Counted from the stretch's first letter, positions 7,566 to 16,002 are shown. The stretch is 25,338 bases of DNA from JAGMXM01 sp964458325 (GCA_964458325.1 CAYWIM010000071.1:1-25338); one strand, 5' to 3'. The notes: generated from the letters alone by a model not told the origin. Made by a program: numbers and translations.

Positions 7566-8257
7566 TCAGCCGATTCGTCCCGGCTGTCGAACACGCTCTG
7601 GAAGATGGCCTCCTTGATTTTCCAGAGGAGGGCCATGCTCATGGCCAGGGGCAGCAGGACCAGGAGCACCAGCAGCCAGGGATTGGTCTGCGCCAGCCAT
7701 GCGGTCAAGGTGGGCGGGGCCGACGCGGCGGCGCCCCACCGGAAGAGCGCGAGCCCCGCGGCGGTCAGACCCAGCGAAACCGTCAGGAGATAGAGGTTGA
7801 ATGTGGTGAACAGATGGGTTTCGAGCCGGAGGGTTTCATCGGGGAGGAGGGCGGCGAGCCGTCGCAGCGCGGTATTGAGCAGGATCAGGAAGACCAGGCT
7901 GGTTAGAGCCAGCAGGGCGACCGAGGCGGCGAACCAGGGCACGCCGGGCATGCGGCGCCACCAGACCAGGAACGGAGCCAGGCCAATGTTGGCCAGGGCA
8001 AGGAGCTTGAGGCGGTCGAGCGTGCGCATCCAGACGGGTTCCTGGGGGCGAAAGTGGCCGAGCAGCACGAGCCCGTAATAGAGGAGTCCGGCGGCCAGAA
8101 GGGGGGGCAGGATTCCAAAGGGCTGCAGCCAGTCGGTGCGGGCGGTCTGGATGCCAACCACCAGGGCCAAGGGCAGGCCCCAGAACAGGGCCGAGAGCCC
8201 CCGGACCAGGCTCGCGAGCGAATGCAGCAGTTCGCCTTTCGATTCGGTTTGCCCCAT
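7550..8257 (-). CDS. six-span membrane protein of unknown function
   Basis: I do not recognise a named family. The 235-residue protein has about six hydrophobic segments, near residues 20-37, 48-67, 83-100, 107-128, 150-172 and 190-212. Both ends are charged: SKGELLHSLASLVRG at the N-terminus and KIKEAIFQSVFDSRDESADHSRS at the C-terminus. Arg/Lys-rich loops follow several spans. There is no signal peptide or catalytic motif. It lies 32 nt downstream of speA on the same strand without an obvious promoter, so co-transcription with arginine decarboxylase is likely, but a functional link is only a possibility. Its 3' end overlaps the DegT-like gene by 16 nt. Confidence 0.75.
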   Translation of the reverse strand: MGQTESKGELLHSLASLVRGLSALFWGLPLALVVGIQTARTDWLQPFGILPPLLAAGLLYYGLVLLGHFRPQEPVWMRTLDRLKLLALANIGLAPFLVWWRRMPGVPWFAASVALLALTSLVFLILLNTALRRLAALLPDETLRLETHLFTTFNLYLLTVSLGLTAAGLALFRWGAAASAPPTLTAWLAQTNPWLLVLLVLLPLAMSMALLWKIKEAIFQSVFDSRDESADHSRS

Positions 8258-8289
8258 GCGGAGTGGGCGATGGTTGGCGCGGCGGCGGG

Positions 8290-10233
8290 CTAGAAGGCGA
8301 GATAGGTGTATTCCTTCAGGCCGCGTTCGTAGGCATCGAGCAGCCGCATGGCCTCGGAGGGCTTGAGCCGATCGGTTTTAATCGCCTCGTCGATCTGGAC
8401 CTTCATCTGCCGTTTGAGCTCGTTCTCGTCGTATTGCACGGCGGCCAGCGCCTGGCCGATGGTGTTGCCCTCGATGATTTCCTCGATGTAGTAGCCGGCC
8501 GGCTCGTCCGGATCCAGGAAGACATGGACCTCGTTGACGCGGCCGAAGAGGTTGTGGAGATCGCCCATGATGTCCTGGTAGGCGCCCATGAGAAAGATGC
8601 CGAGGTAGTATGGCTCCTGGCTTTGGCCGTTGGCCCGCAGGGGATGGAGCGGCAGGGTGTCCTTCACGTCGCGCAGGTCGATGAAATGGCTGACATGGCC
8701 ATCGGAATCGCAAGTGATGTCGACCAGGGTGGCCTCGCGCGCGGGGCGCTCGTTGAGCCGGCTGATGGGGAGGATCGGGAACAGCTGGCCCAGGGCCCAG
8801 TGATCGAGGAGGGATTGGAACACGGAGAAATTGCAGAGGTACTGATCGCAGAGGGTGTCTTCAAGCTTGCGGATCTCCTCGGGGACGTAGGCCTGGCCCT
8901 GGAAGCTTCGGACCACGCCGAGCCCGATCTCGTAATAGAGGTTCTCGATCTGGGCCTTCTCGGCCAATCCCATCAGCCCGAGCATGAACATATTGTGGGC
9001 GTCCTCGCGCCGCTCGAGGGCGTCGTGGTAGGCCTCGAGCTTGTTGAGCCGGCAGAGGCTATCCCGGATATCGGTCATCTCGCGGACGAGCGGATGGCTG
9101 GGATCGCCAGGCAACAAGGCCATCGGGGCATGGATCTTGCCAATGGACCCGAGCACATCGAGGACGAGGACGCTGTGGTGGGCGACCAGGGCGCGGCCGC
9201 TTTCGCTGATGATCTCCGGGTGGGGGACTTTTTCGGCGTTACAGATGTCGGCGATGTAATAGACGATGTCGTTGGTATATTCCTGGAGGGTGTAATTGGT
9301 CGAGCTGTCGAATGCCGACCGGCTGCCGTCATAATCGACGCCCAATCCGCCGCCGACGTCCAGGTATTCGATAGCAAAGCCCATCTGGACCAGCTTGGCG
9401 TAAAAGCGGCTTGCCTCCTGGACCGCCTTCTTGACCATCAGGATGTCAGGCACCTGCGATCCGATGTGGAAGTGGAGCAGGCGGAAGGATTTCTCGAGGC
9501 CCTCGGACTTGAGCAGTGCGGCGGCCGAGAGGATTTCGGCGGTGGTGAGGCCGAACTTGGCATTTTCGCCTCCGCTGTCGGCCCATTTGCCGCCGCCCTT
9601 GGCGTGGAGGCGGACGCGGATGCCGAGGATGGGTTCGACGCCGAACTGGCGGGAGATGGCGATGATCTGGGAGAGCTCCTCGAACTTCTCGATGACGAGG
9701 ATGACCTTCTTGCCGAGCTGGATGCCCAGCAGGGCCATCTTGATGAAGATAGGGTCCTTGTAGCCGTTGCAGATGGTCAGATCGCCCGCACGGCTTTGAA
9801 GGGCGAGGCTGGCAAACATCTCGGGCTTGCTGCCGACCTCCAGCCCGAACTGGTAGGGTTTGCCGGCATCGAGGATCTCCTCGACCACCTCGCGGAGCTG
9901 GTTGACCTTCACGGGGAACACCCCGCGGTACCGGTTCTGGTAGCCGAACTGCTCGATCGAGTGCTGGAAGGCCTGGTTGACCGTCTCGACCCGGTGGCGG
10001 AGGATGTCCTGGAACCGGATCAGGAGGGGGAATTTGAGGCCGCGGCCTTTGGCTTCCTCGATCACATCCGTCAGATCCACCGTGGCTCCGGCCTCCTGCA
10101 GCGGCCGGGCGACGACGTGGCCATCCTGATTGATGTCAAAGTAATCGGCGCCCCAACGGTCAATGTTATATACGCTACGGGCGGCTGCAATGGTCCAGGC
10201 ATCTCCGTCTGCGGATAAGGCACTCATGTTCAT
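8290..10233 (-). CDS. speA: biosynthetic arginine decarboxylase
   Basis: The 647-residue enzyme converts arginine to agmatine, the first step of the agmatine route to putrescine. It is a fold-III PLP decarboxylase. The cofactor lysine lies in RGVFPVKVNQ (about Lys109), followed by LLHFHIGSQV and the glycine loop YLDVGGGLGVDYDGS. The ISESGRALVAHH block and the C-terminal Cys motif VDITCDSDGHV are also present. Length matches SpeA (about 630-660), not the short ornithine decarboxylases. Candidate starts are ATG at 10233, ATG at 10227 and an upstream TTG; 10233 fits the near-consensus promoter at 10248-10275, giving a leader of only about 8 nt. The gene is divergent from the M16 peptidase. Speculatively, the membrane protein downstream may share the transcript. 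Confidence 0.96.
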   Translation of the reverse strand: MNMSALSADGDAWTIAAARSVYNIDRWGADYFDINQDGHVVARPLQEAGATVDLTDVIEEAKGRGLKFPLLIRFQDILRHRVETVNQAFQHSIEQFGYQNRYRGVFPVKVNQLREVVEEILDAGKPYQFGLEVGSKPEMFASLALQSRAGDLTICNGYKDPIFIKMALLGIQLGKKVILVIEKFEELSQIIAISRQFGVEPILGIRVRLHAKGGGKWADSGGENAKFGLTTAEILSAAALLKSEGLEKSFRLLHFHIGSQVPDILMVKKAVQEASRFYAKLVQMGFAIEYLDVGGGLGVDYDGSRSAFDSSTNYTLQEYTNDIVYYIADICNAEKVPHPEIISESGRALVAHHSVLVLDVLGSIGKIHAPMALLPGDPSHPLVREMTDIRDSLCRLNKLEAYHDALERREDAHNMFMLGLMGLAEKAQIENLYYEIGLGVVRSFQGQAYVPEEIRKLEDTLCDQYLCNFSVFQSLLDHWALGQLFPILPISRLNERPAREATLVDITCDSDGHVSHFIDLRDVKDTLPLHPLRANGQSQEPYYLGIFLMGAYQDIMGDLHNLFGRVNEVHVFLDPDEPAGYYIEEIIEGNTIGQALAAVQYDENELKRQMKVQIDEAIKTDRLKPSEAMRLLDAYERGLKEYTYLAF

Positions 10234-10247
10234 CAAAACCGGGGGGC

Positions 10248-10275
10248 ATCATAGGAGGAATGCCGGCGATTTCAA
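10248..10275 (-). promoter_or_regulatory. speA: predicted sigma70 promoter of speA
   Basis: On the minus strand, TTGAAA (10275-10270) is separated by 16 nt from TATGAT (10253-10248), close to the sigma70 consensus. The -10 box ends 14 nt before the ATG at 10233. On the plus strand the same bases spell AGGAGG (10253-10258), which mimics a ribosome site for the divergent gene but sits only 1 nt from an ATG. Confidence 0.6.
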
Positions 10276-10300
10276 TAGGGTACGCACAATTTTCCGGCGC

Positions 10301-10329
10301 TTGTTTCGGGGGGCGGCGCCGGGTATGGT
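10301..10329 (+). promoter_or_regulatory. predicted promoter of the M16 peptidase
   Basis: TTGTTT (10301-10306), a 17-nt spacer and TATGGT (10324-10329). It lies downstream of the in-frame ATG at 10260 and so favours the internal start at 10395, leaving a leader of about 59 nt. Confidence 0.45.
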
Positions 10330-10394
10330 TCTGGAGGCCGACGGGCGGCCGGCGCCGGGGATCGACCCTGCCGGCGGGCTCGCGGCGCACCAGC

Positions 10395-11666
10395 ATGGTT
10401 CGCATCACCCGAATGCAGAACGGGCTCACGGTGGGGAGCGTCACTGTCCCTCACATGGTCAGCGTGAGCGTCGGCTTTTGGGTGGGGGTGGGCGGCCGCC
10501 ACGAGCCGGCGCGCTGGTGCGGCATCTCGCATTTCCTGGAGCACCTTCTGTTCAAAGGCACCGCGCGGCGGTCGGCCCGGCAGATTTCGCAGGACATCGA
10601 GGGCTTGGGCGGCGAGCTGAATGCATTCACGACGGAGGAGCACACCTGCTATTTCTCGAAGGCGCTCCATCCGCATTTGCGCGAGCTGGTGGACGTGCTG
10701 GGCGACATGTGCCGGCGGTCGCGTCTGGCGCCCGCCGACATCGCGACCGAGCGGAAGGTGATCAAGGAGGAGCTGGCGATGTACCTGGACCAGCCGCATC
10801 ACTACGTCCAGGACCTGCTCAATGAGACCCTCTGGCCGAACCACCCGCTGGGGCGTTCGCTTACGGGCACCGTCGAGACGCTCGACGGGATGGGCCAGGC
10901 GGATCTCAGGGCCTATCTGGATCGGCATTACCAGGCCGGCAACATCTGGATCGTCGCTGCCGGCCGGGTTCGGCATCCCGACCTGCTGGATGCGGTGGCG
11001 GCCTTTGCCCGGGGATTGCCACCCGGAAAACGCCCTGCTTTCGATCCGGCGCCCCCGCTCCAATCCCGGCCGCGGGTCCGGCACGTTGTCCGGGAGACCG
11101 AACAGACCCAGCTCGCGTTGGGGGTCCCGACCTTTTCCCGGCATGACCCGCGCCGGTACGCCCTGCGGCTGCTCAGCACCATGCTGGGGGAGAACATGAG
11201 CTCGAGGCTGTTCCAGACGCTGCGGGAGGAGCGCGGCCTGGTGTATTCGGTGGGCAGCGCCTTGGTTCTGTTCGCGGATGTGGGCGCGCTGACCGTCTCG
11301 GCGGGGCTGGATCCGGGGCGGCTGCGGGCCGTGCTGCAGTTGATCCTCGAAGAGTTCCGGCGGTTTCGGACCTGCCGCGTCGGCGCCGCCGAGCTGGATC
11401 GCGCGCGCGATTATCTGATCGGCCAGATGGAGCTGAGCCTCGAGAGCAGCAACCAGCAGATGATGTGGATGGGGGAGCAACTGCTCGATTACGGGCGCTG
11501 GATATCGGCGGACGAAATCCGCCGGCGGCTGCATGAGGTGACTCCCGCGCAGGTCCGGGCGGTGGCCGTCGAGTGTCTCGATCCGGGCCGGCTCAATCTG
11601 GCGCTGGTCAGCCCCCGCAAGCGCGAGCCCCAAGCCCGGCGTCTGCTCGCCGATTTTCCGCTTTGA
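10395..11666 (+). CDS. M16-family zinc peptidase (processing-peptidase type)
   Basis: The 423-residue protein has the inverted zinc motif HxxEH as HFLEH (46-50). The third zinc ligand falls about 75 residues later in VIKEEL (Glu125/126). The second, inactive-type half contains SRLFQTLREERGLVYSVGS, the conserved substrate-binding Arg/Tyr region. Length matches single-chain M16B peptidases (about 420), relatives of mitochondrial processing peptidase beta and Bacillus YmxG. I chose 10395 because MVRITRMQNGLTVGS aligns with the family's beginning and a promoter lies at 10301-10329. An in-frame ATG at 10260 would add 45 arginine- and glycine-rich residues. No signal peptide is seen, so action is probably cytoplasmic. 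The OmpA-like gene follows after 95 nt. Confidence 0.9.
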   Translation: MVRITRMQNGLTVGSVTVPHMVSVSVGFWVGVGGRHEPARWCGISHFLEHLLFKGTARRSARQISQDIEGLGGELNAFTTEEHTCYFSKALHPHLRELVDVLGDMCRRSRLAPADIATERKVIKEELAMYLDQPHHYVQDLLNETLWPNHPLGRSLTGTVETLDGMGQADLRAYLDRHYQAGNIWIVAAGRVRHPDLLDAVAAFARGLPPGKRPAFDPAPPLQSRPRVRHVVRETEQTQLALGVPTFSRHDPRRYALRLLSTMLGENMSSRLFQTLREERGLVYSVGSALVLFADVGALTVSAGLDPGRLRAVLQLILEEFRRFRTCRVGAAELDRARDYLIGQMELSLESSNQQMMWMGEQLLDYGRWISADEIRRRLHEVTPAQVRAVAVECLDPGRLNLALVSPRKREPQARRLLADFPL

Positions 11667-11690
11667 TTTCGCGCCCGGTTGGCTTAGGGT
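11663..11690 (+). promoter_or_regulatory. possible promoter of the OmpA-like gene
   Basis: TTGATT (11663-11668), a 16-nt spacer and TAGGGT (11685-11690). The -35 element overlaps the peptidase stop codon. It would give a leader of about 65 nt that contains the hairpin at 11711-11738 and a GAGAGG ribosome site. The -10 element is only a partial match. Confidence 0.3.
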
Positions 11691-11710
11691 CCCCGCAAGA
11701 TCGGCTGGAT

Positions 11711-11738
11711 TTCGCCGCCGCCCCCCACGGCGGCCGAA
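11711..11738 (+). other. leader hairpin upstream of the OmpA-like gene
   Basis: TTCG pairs with CGAA and CCGCCG with CGGCGG, with one bulged C and a 7-nt C-rich loop. No T-run follows, so a terminator is unlikely. It may be an mRNA-stability or attenuation structure. Confidence 0.35.
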
Positions 11739-11761
11739 ACGGATGGGGAGAGGTTTTTGTG

Positions 11762-12865
11762 ATGCGATCGACTTGGATAGCAGCCAGCGTGCTTTCGATT
11801 CTGGCGCTGGCGGGTTTTGCGGGTCTCAGCTACTGGGGCCAATACCGCACGCTCGACCAATGCCGCCAGGAGCTGGCGGAGGCGCGGAATCTGGCCCAGC
11901 AGCGCTCGATCGAGCTCGGCCGTTACCAGGTCCAGATCGATCAGCTCGAGGCCGAAAAGCAGGAAGCGGCCCGGGCGCAAAAAGGCCTCGAGCAGGAAAT
12001 GCGCCAGGCTCTCGAGTCTCAATCCGTCGCCATCTCCGATCTGCAGGGCAAGCTCACGGTCGAGATCCTGGACCATATCCTGTTCGACTCCGGGGAGGCG
12101 GAGCTCAAGCCGGAGGGGGAGCAGATTCTGCGGCGGCTGGCGGCGGTGCTGGCCCAGCATCCCCATCGGCAGGTGCACGTGATCGGCCACACCGACAATG
12201 TGCCCATCTACATTTCGTATCCCAGCAACTGGGAGCTTTCGACGGCTCGGGCCACCGCGGCGGTCCGGTTCCTCTGCGAAAAGGCGGGAATGGATCCGCG
12301 CCGGCTGGGCGCGGTCGGGTATGGGGAGCACCATCCGATCGCGGACAACTCGACACCGGAAGGGCGCGCGCGCAACCGTCGAATCGCCGTCGTCATTCTC
12401 TCGGAGGAGCTGGCCGGCGCCGACACCTCCCCCACCGCCCGGCCGGTTCAATTGCCGGAGAGGCCGGCCGCAGACGCGCTCAGGCCGCTCGTCCCCATCC
12501 TCACGAATGTCTCGGCGATGTCCACGAACGTATCCGCTCCTCCATCCAGCAACGGGCCAGCGCCATCGCCCTCGAAGCCGGCCTCCGCTGAATCCGCGGT
12601 TCCGGCGCGGCCCTTGCTGCCCACTGCCACCAATCCGCCGATGCCGCATCCCGCTCACCCGGAGATGCTCCCGGCCACAAATGGTGCGCCTGGCCTCACT
12701 CGCCCTCCGCCAGCTGCGCCCGCGGCTGCTCCCACGAATGCGGCTCCGTCCCCGGCTGCGTCTTCGGCAGCTCCTGAGCCGGCGGATGCACTGCCGGATC
12801 CTGCCCCCGCGAGCGACGGCCCTGCATCCGAGACGCGCCCGTGGGAACCAGCGAACAGCTTATGA
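11762..12865 (+). CDS. OmpA/MotB-domain envelope protein with Pro/Ala-rich tail
   Basis: The 367-residue protein has three parts. Residues 6-25 form a hydrophobic N-terminal span without a clear cleavage site. Residues about 30-98 are Gln/Glu-rich and likely coiled coil. Residues about 100-215 form an OmpA_C peptidoglycan-binding domain (ILFDSGEAELKPEGE, VIGHTDNVPI, WELSTARATAAVRFL, GYGEHHPIADN, ARNRRIAVVIL). The Asp of GHTDN and the Arg of ARNRR are the usual diaminopimelate contacts. The rest, about 150 residues, is a Pro/Ala/Ser/Thr-rich low-complexity tail, unusual after the domain. It probably tethers the membrane to peptidoglycan. The ATG at 11762 has a good ribosome site (GAGAGG, about 8 nt away); an adjacent GTG at 11759 is possible. 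The stop overlaps the next gene as ATGA. Confidence 0.88.
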   Translation: MRSTWIAASVLSILALAGFAGLSYWGQYRTLDQCRQELAEARNLAQQRSIELGRYQVQIDQLEAEKQEAARAQKGLEQEMRQALESQSVAISDLQGKLTVEILDHILFDSGEAELKPEGEQILRRLAAVLAQHPHRQVHVIGHTDNVPIYISYPSNWELSTARATAAVRFLCEKAGMDPRRLGAVGYGEHHPIADNSTPEGRARNRRIAVVILSEELAGADTSPTARPVQLPERPAADALRPLVPILTNVSAMSTNVSAPPSSNGPAPSPSKPASAESAVPARPLLPTATNPPMPHPAHPEMLPATNGAPGLTRPPPAAPAAAPTNAAPSPAASSAAPEPADALPDPAPASDGPASETRPWEPANSL

Positions 12866-13812
12866 GAGATCAAGATCATGTCAACATGGTGGATCGGCGG
12901 CAGTTCCTGCACCGGACGGGCACAGCCATGCTGTCAGGGGCGGCCCTGCTCGCTGGCCGCCCATTGGCCCGGTCCGCTCCGCGCGAAGCCGCGCCTTCCA
13001 GCCCTGGCCTGGTCGGATCCAACATCTACGGCTGGGGCCAGTACTATCAGCGGGAGGGCAAGGATGTTCAGGCGCACCTGGACGACGTGATGTCGGCGCT
13101 GCGGGACGCGGGATGCGATTACCTCGAGTGTTTCATGGACACGGCCCATCCGGAGAACAACGCGCGGCTGGGGGAGCGGATGAAGGCGAAGGGCTTGAAG
13201 CCTGTGAGCCTCTACACCGGCGCCCGGCTTCACGAGGAGGCCGCGGCGGAGGCCACGCGAGCCAGGATCGTCGCCGCGGCTCGCATCTGCCGCTCGGCCG
13301 GCTTCGAGATCGTCAGCTGCAACGCGGATCCGATCGGCCGCGCCAAGACCGAATCCGAACTGGCGATCCAGGCGGCCGCCCTGGATCGGTTGGGGAAGGA
13401 GCTGGCGGACCTGGGGCTTCGGATGGGGCTCCACCATCATCTGCCGGAGATGGCGGATCAGGGGCGCGAGTTTCATCGGATGTTTCGCGACACCGATCCG
13501 GATCGGGTCGGGTTTTGCTATGACGTCCACTGGGTGTTCCGGGGGGGCATTCAGCCCCTCGAGGCCCTGGCCGCCTACGGAAACCGCGTCGTCACCTGGC
13601 ATCTGCGCCAAAGCCGCCAGGGGATCTGGTGGGAAGACCTTGATTCGGGCGACATCGACTATCCAGAGGTGGCAAAATACGCGCTCGATCATCGCCTTCC
13701 CCGGCGGTTCACCGTCGAGCTGGCCCTCGAGAAGAATACGCGCGTGACACGGTCGGCAGTCGAGAATCACCGGCGCAGCATCGAGTATGTGCGGCGCGTG
13801 TTCGGGGTCTGA
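12862..13812 (+). CDS. Tat-exported sugar phosphate isomerase/epimerase-like TIM-barrel protein
   Basis: The 316-residue protein starts with a twin-arginine signal: DRRQFLHRTG (Arg12-Arg13), then a hydrophobic AMLSGAALLA and an Ala-rich cleavage region near ARSAPREA. The rest resembles the AP-endonuclease-2/xylose-isomerase-like TIM barrel family. Likely metal-site residues sit in YLECFMD, GLHHHLPEM, FCYDVHW, VTWHLRQ and FTVELAL. Export by Tat implies folding, perhaps with metal, before transport. Families like this act on sugars or inositols in the periplasm; the substrate is unknown. The ATG at 12862 overlaps the OmpA-like stop (ATGA) and is preferred; ATG at 12886 would also keep the RR motif, and a GTG at 12841 is less likely. 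Confidence 0.85.
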   Translation: MRDQDHVNMVDRRQFLHRTGTAMLSGAALLAGRPLARSAPREAAPSSPGLVGSNIYGWGQYYQREGKDVQAHLDDVMSALRDAGCDYLECFMDTAHPENNARLGERMKAKGLKPVSLYTGARLHEEAAAEATRARIVAAARICRSAGFEIVSCNADPIGRAKTESELAIQAAALDRLGKELADLGLRMGLHHHLPEMADQGREFHRMFRDTDPDRVGFCYDVHWVFRGGIQPLEALAAYGNRVVTWHLRQSRQGIWWEDLDSGDIDYPEVAKYALDHRLPRRFTVELALEKNTRVTRSAVENHRRSIEYVRRVFGV

Positions 13813-13824
13813 CGGCCCGACGCC

Positions 13825-14628
13825 ATGGCATTTGGGGAACGCCAGTGGTCGAGCTCGGGGTGGTGGCGTGGAGAGAGCTTGGACCGCCGCCGGCCGGCGA
13901 CAGCGTGGCAAACCGAGGCGATCCTCCGGCTGGCGGCACGGGTGTTTCTCAGTCTCGCCGTGGGGACGCTGCTGGTCGGGATCTGCCATCACCTGCTTCC
14001 CGCCGAACCAAACGCCGACCGCGATCTGGCCATGTTCGTGATCGGGCTGGCGAGCCTCCATGGGGCGGGGCTGGTTTGGGTGGGGTGGTTTCTTCGGGAC
14101 AACCGGACGACATGGACCGCGGCGTTCGGGCTGGACCGGCGCCTGGGGATGCGGGGTGTCGCATGGGCTTTGGGGACGGGGGTGCTGCTCGTGCTCATGG
14201 CGCAGCCGTTGAGCTGGATGGCGAGTCGATCCCTGGAATGGTGCGGGCTGCGGACGGAGCTGCAGAGCGCAGTTTCGATCCTTCAGGGGGCCGATACATG
14301 GGGCCGCCGGCTCTTCTACGCCCTGAGCGCGATCGTGGCGGTGCCCGTGGCCGAGGAGGTGTTGTTTCGGGGCGTGCTGTACGCCTGGCTGCGGCAATGC
14401 GGATGGATCGGGCTGGCTTGGTTTGCCAGCGCGCTCCTGTTCGCCCTGGTCCATATGAATCTGCTGGCGTTTCTCCCATTGCTCGCGGTGGCGCTGACGC
14501 TGACCTGGCTGTACGAGCGCACGGGTAACCTCCATGCGCCCATCCTGGCCCATGCCGTTTTCAATGCGATGAACGTGGCTGGCGTCTTTCTTCTGGGGGG
14601 CGAGGGGGCCCAACGGATCGGGCCATGA
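13825..14628 (+). CDS. CPBP-family intramembrane metalloprotease
   Basis: The 267-residue polytopic protein has the CPBP (CaaX protease and bacteriocin-processing, formerly Abi) motifs. EEVLFRG has the paired glutamates at about 177-178, FALVHMN has His210, and a C-terminal HAVFNAMN carries His243 and Asn247. These are the catalytic and metal-site residues of Rce1-type glutamyl proteases. About six to eight spans surround them. The first 30 residues are basic and cytoplasmic. Bacterial members cleave membrane proteins or peptides; some give bacteriocin immunity, but nothing here indicates that. It follows the TIM-barrel gene by 12 nt and overlaps thiL by ATGA, so it belongs to the same run of genes. 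Confidence 0.9.
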   Translation: MAFGERQWSSSGWWRGESLDRRRPATAWQTEAILRLAARVFLSLAVGTLLVGICHHLLPAEPNADRDLAMFVIGLASLHGAGLVWVGWFLRDNRTTWTAAFGLDRRLGMRGVAWALGTGVLLVLMAQPLSWMASRSLEWCGLRTELQSAVSILQGADTWGRRLFYALSAIVAVPVAEEVLFRGVLYAWLRQCGWIGLAWFASALLFALVHMNLLAFLPLLAVALTLTWLYERTGNLHAPILAHAVFNAMNVAGVFLLGGEGAQRIGP

Positions 14629-15557
14629 ATGAATTTGCCCTGATCCGGCAGCTGACGCGTTCGGTGCCGGCCAACTCGACCGTGGTCCTCGGGCCCGGAG
14701 ACGACTGCGCGGTGCTCGATTTGGGATTGCCGGATCGGTGGGTGTTGTTCAAAACCGACGCGGTGGTCGAGGGGATCCATTTCCTGCGCCCAACGCCGCC
14801 AGCGGCGGTCGGCCATAAGGCATTGGGACGATGCCTGAGCGACATCGCGGCCATGGGAGGCGCGCCGTCCTCAGCGGTCATCACGGTGGCGCTGCCTCGG
14901 GATTTGCCCGAATCGTGGGCCCCGGGCCTGTACGAGGGCATCCGCCGGCTCGCCGAGCGTTTCAACGTGGCGATCGTCGGCGGCGAAACCAGCGCCAGCC
15001 CGGGCGGCATCTTTGTCTCGGTGGCGATGCTGGGCACGGTGGCGCCGGACCGGTGCGTTCGGCGGACGGGATCGCAGCCGGGCGATTCTCTCTGGGTGAC
15101 GGGCGGGCTGGGCGGATCCATCGAGGGCCATCACCTTGATTTCGAGCCGCGGATCGACGAGGCCCTCTGGCTGACCGAACACTTCATGCCTCGGGCAATG
15201 ATCGACCTCAGCGACGGTCTGGCGGGGGATTTGCGCCATCTGGTTGGAGCCGAGGGCCGGGGCGCCGAGCTGCTTGCGGAAGCGATCCCGGTAAGCCCCG
15301 CTGCCCGCCGGCGGGCTCGAAATACGGCAGGCGCTCCGGCGCCGCTGGCCGCCGCGCTGACGGATGGGGAGGATTTCGAGCTGCTCTTTGCGCAGGCGCC
15401 CCGCCGGGCGGTGGCATTGCTGGATGCCTGGAAGAAGCGGTTTCCGATGACGCGGTTAAGCTGCATCGGCCGGATCACCGCTGAGCCCGGCCTGCGCCTG
15501 CGGCGGCGAGGCAAGATCGAACCGCTTGTCCTGCATGGTTACGAGCATTTCGCATAG
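14625..15557 (+). CDS. thiL: thiamine-monophosphate kinase
   Basis: The 310-residue enzyme phosphorylates thiamine monophosphate to thiamine diphosphate with ATP, the last step of cofactor synthesis. ThiL features are clear: N-terminal NEFALIRQLT, VVLGPGDDCAVLD with metal-binding aspartates, FKTDAVVEGIHF, ALGRCLSDIAAMGGAP, VAIVGGETSASPGG, DSLWVTGGLGGS, MIDLSDGLAGDLRHL and ALTDGEDFELLFA. Length matches the AIR-synthase-like family (about 310-330). The start overlaps the CPBP stop (ATGA), and the 3' end overlaps tsaE by 23 nt. The product is the cofactor needed by the KorAB enzyme encoded a few kilobases downstream, though that placement may be coincidence. Confidence 0.95.
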   Translation: MNEFALIRQLTRSVPANSTVVLGPGDDCAVLDLGLPDRWVLFKTDAVVEGIHFLRPTPPAAVGHKALGRCLSDIAAMGGAPSSAVITVALPRDLPESWAPGLYEGIRRLAERFNVAIVGGETSASPGGIFVSVAMLGTVAPDRCVRRTGSQPGDSLWVTGGLGGSIEGHHLDFEPRIDEALWLTEHFMPRAMIDLSDGLAGDLRHLVGAEGRGAELLAEAIPVSPAARRRARNTAGAPAPLAAALTDGEDFELLFAQAPRRAVALLDAWKKRFPMTRLSCIGRITAEPGLRLRRRGKIEPLVLHGYEHFA

Positions 15558-16002
15558 CCCGGCGGAAACCCAAGCCCTCGGCGAGTCCTGGGGGAGGGCC
15601 GCATCGGCCGGATGGCTCATCGGGCTCAGCGGCGGCCTGGGTGCGGGCAAAACCCAGATCGTCAAGGGAATCGCGCGCGGTCTGGGCATCCAGGCCCGCG
15701 TGCACTCGCCGACGTACACGCTGCTCCATTCTTACGAAGGGGGCCGCATGCCGCTGGTTCATATCGATCTCTATCGGCTCTCGAGCCCATCGGAGGTCTG
15801 GTCCGCCGGGCTCGAGGGCTACCTGTTGAAACCTGCCGGGGTGACGGTGGTCGAGTGGATCGAGCGCTGGCTGGCTCCCGCAGCCGGGAACGCGGCTGCG
15901 GGCCGCGGGGCGTCTTTCGCGCCGGCTCCGTTTCGCCGGGTCGAGATCATTCTCCTGGACGAGCAGCGCCGGCGAATCCTTTATGAAGATATTGGCGCTT
16001 GA
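15535..16002 (+). CDS. tsaE: tRNA t6A biosynthesis ATPase TsaE
   Basis: The 155-residue P-loop protein is the ATPase partner of TsaB-TsaD in forming N6-threonylcarbamoyladenosine at A37 of ANN-decoding tRNAs. Motifs are GGLGAGKT (Walker A, 33-40), the family SPTYTLLHSYEGG, LVHIDLYRL with the catalytic-site Asp, and VVEWIERW. The ATG at 15535 is chosen over a TTG at 15526. The 5' end lies inside thiL and the 3' end overlaps tsaB by 20 nt, so the three genes are probably translated in a coupled way. A short Ala/Gly-rich insertion (about residues 120-131) is not typical and may be a surface loop. Confidence 0.93.
   Translation: MVTSISHSPAETQALGESWGRAASAGWLIGLSGGLGAGKTQIVKGIARGLGIQARVHSPTYTLLHSYEGGRMPLVHIDLYRLSSPSEVWSAGLEGYLLKPAGVTVVEWIERWLAPAAGNAAAGRGASFAPAPFRRVEIILLDEQRRRILYEDIGA

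Noticed and set aside
10253..10258. AGGAGG as a ribosome site for the M16 peptidase
   Set aside because: It is 1 nt from the ATG, too close to work well, and is better explained as part of the minus-strand speA promoter.
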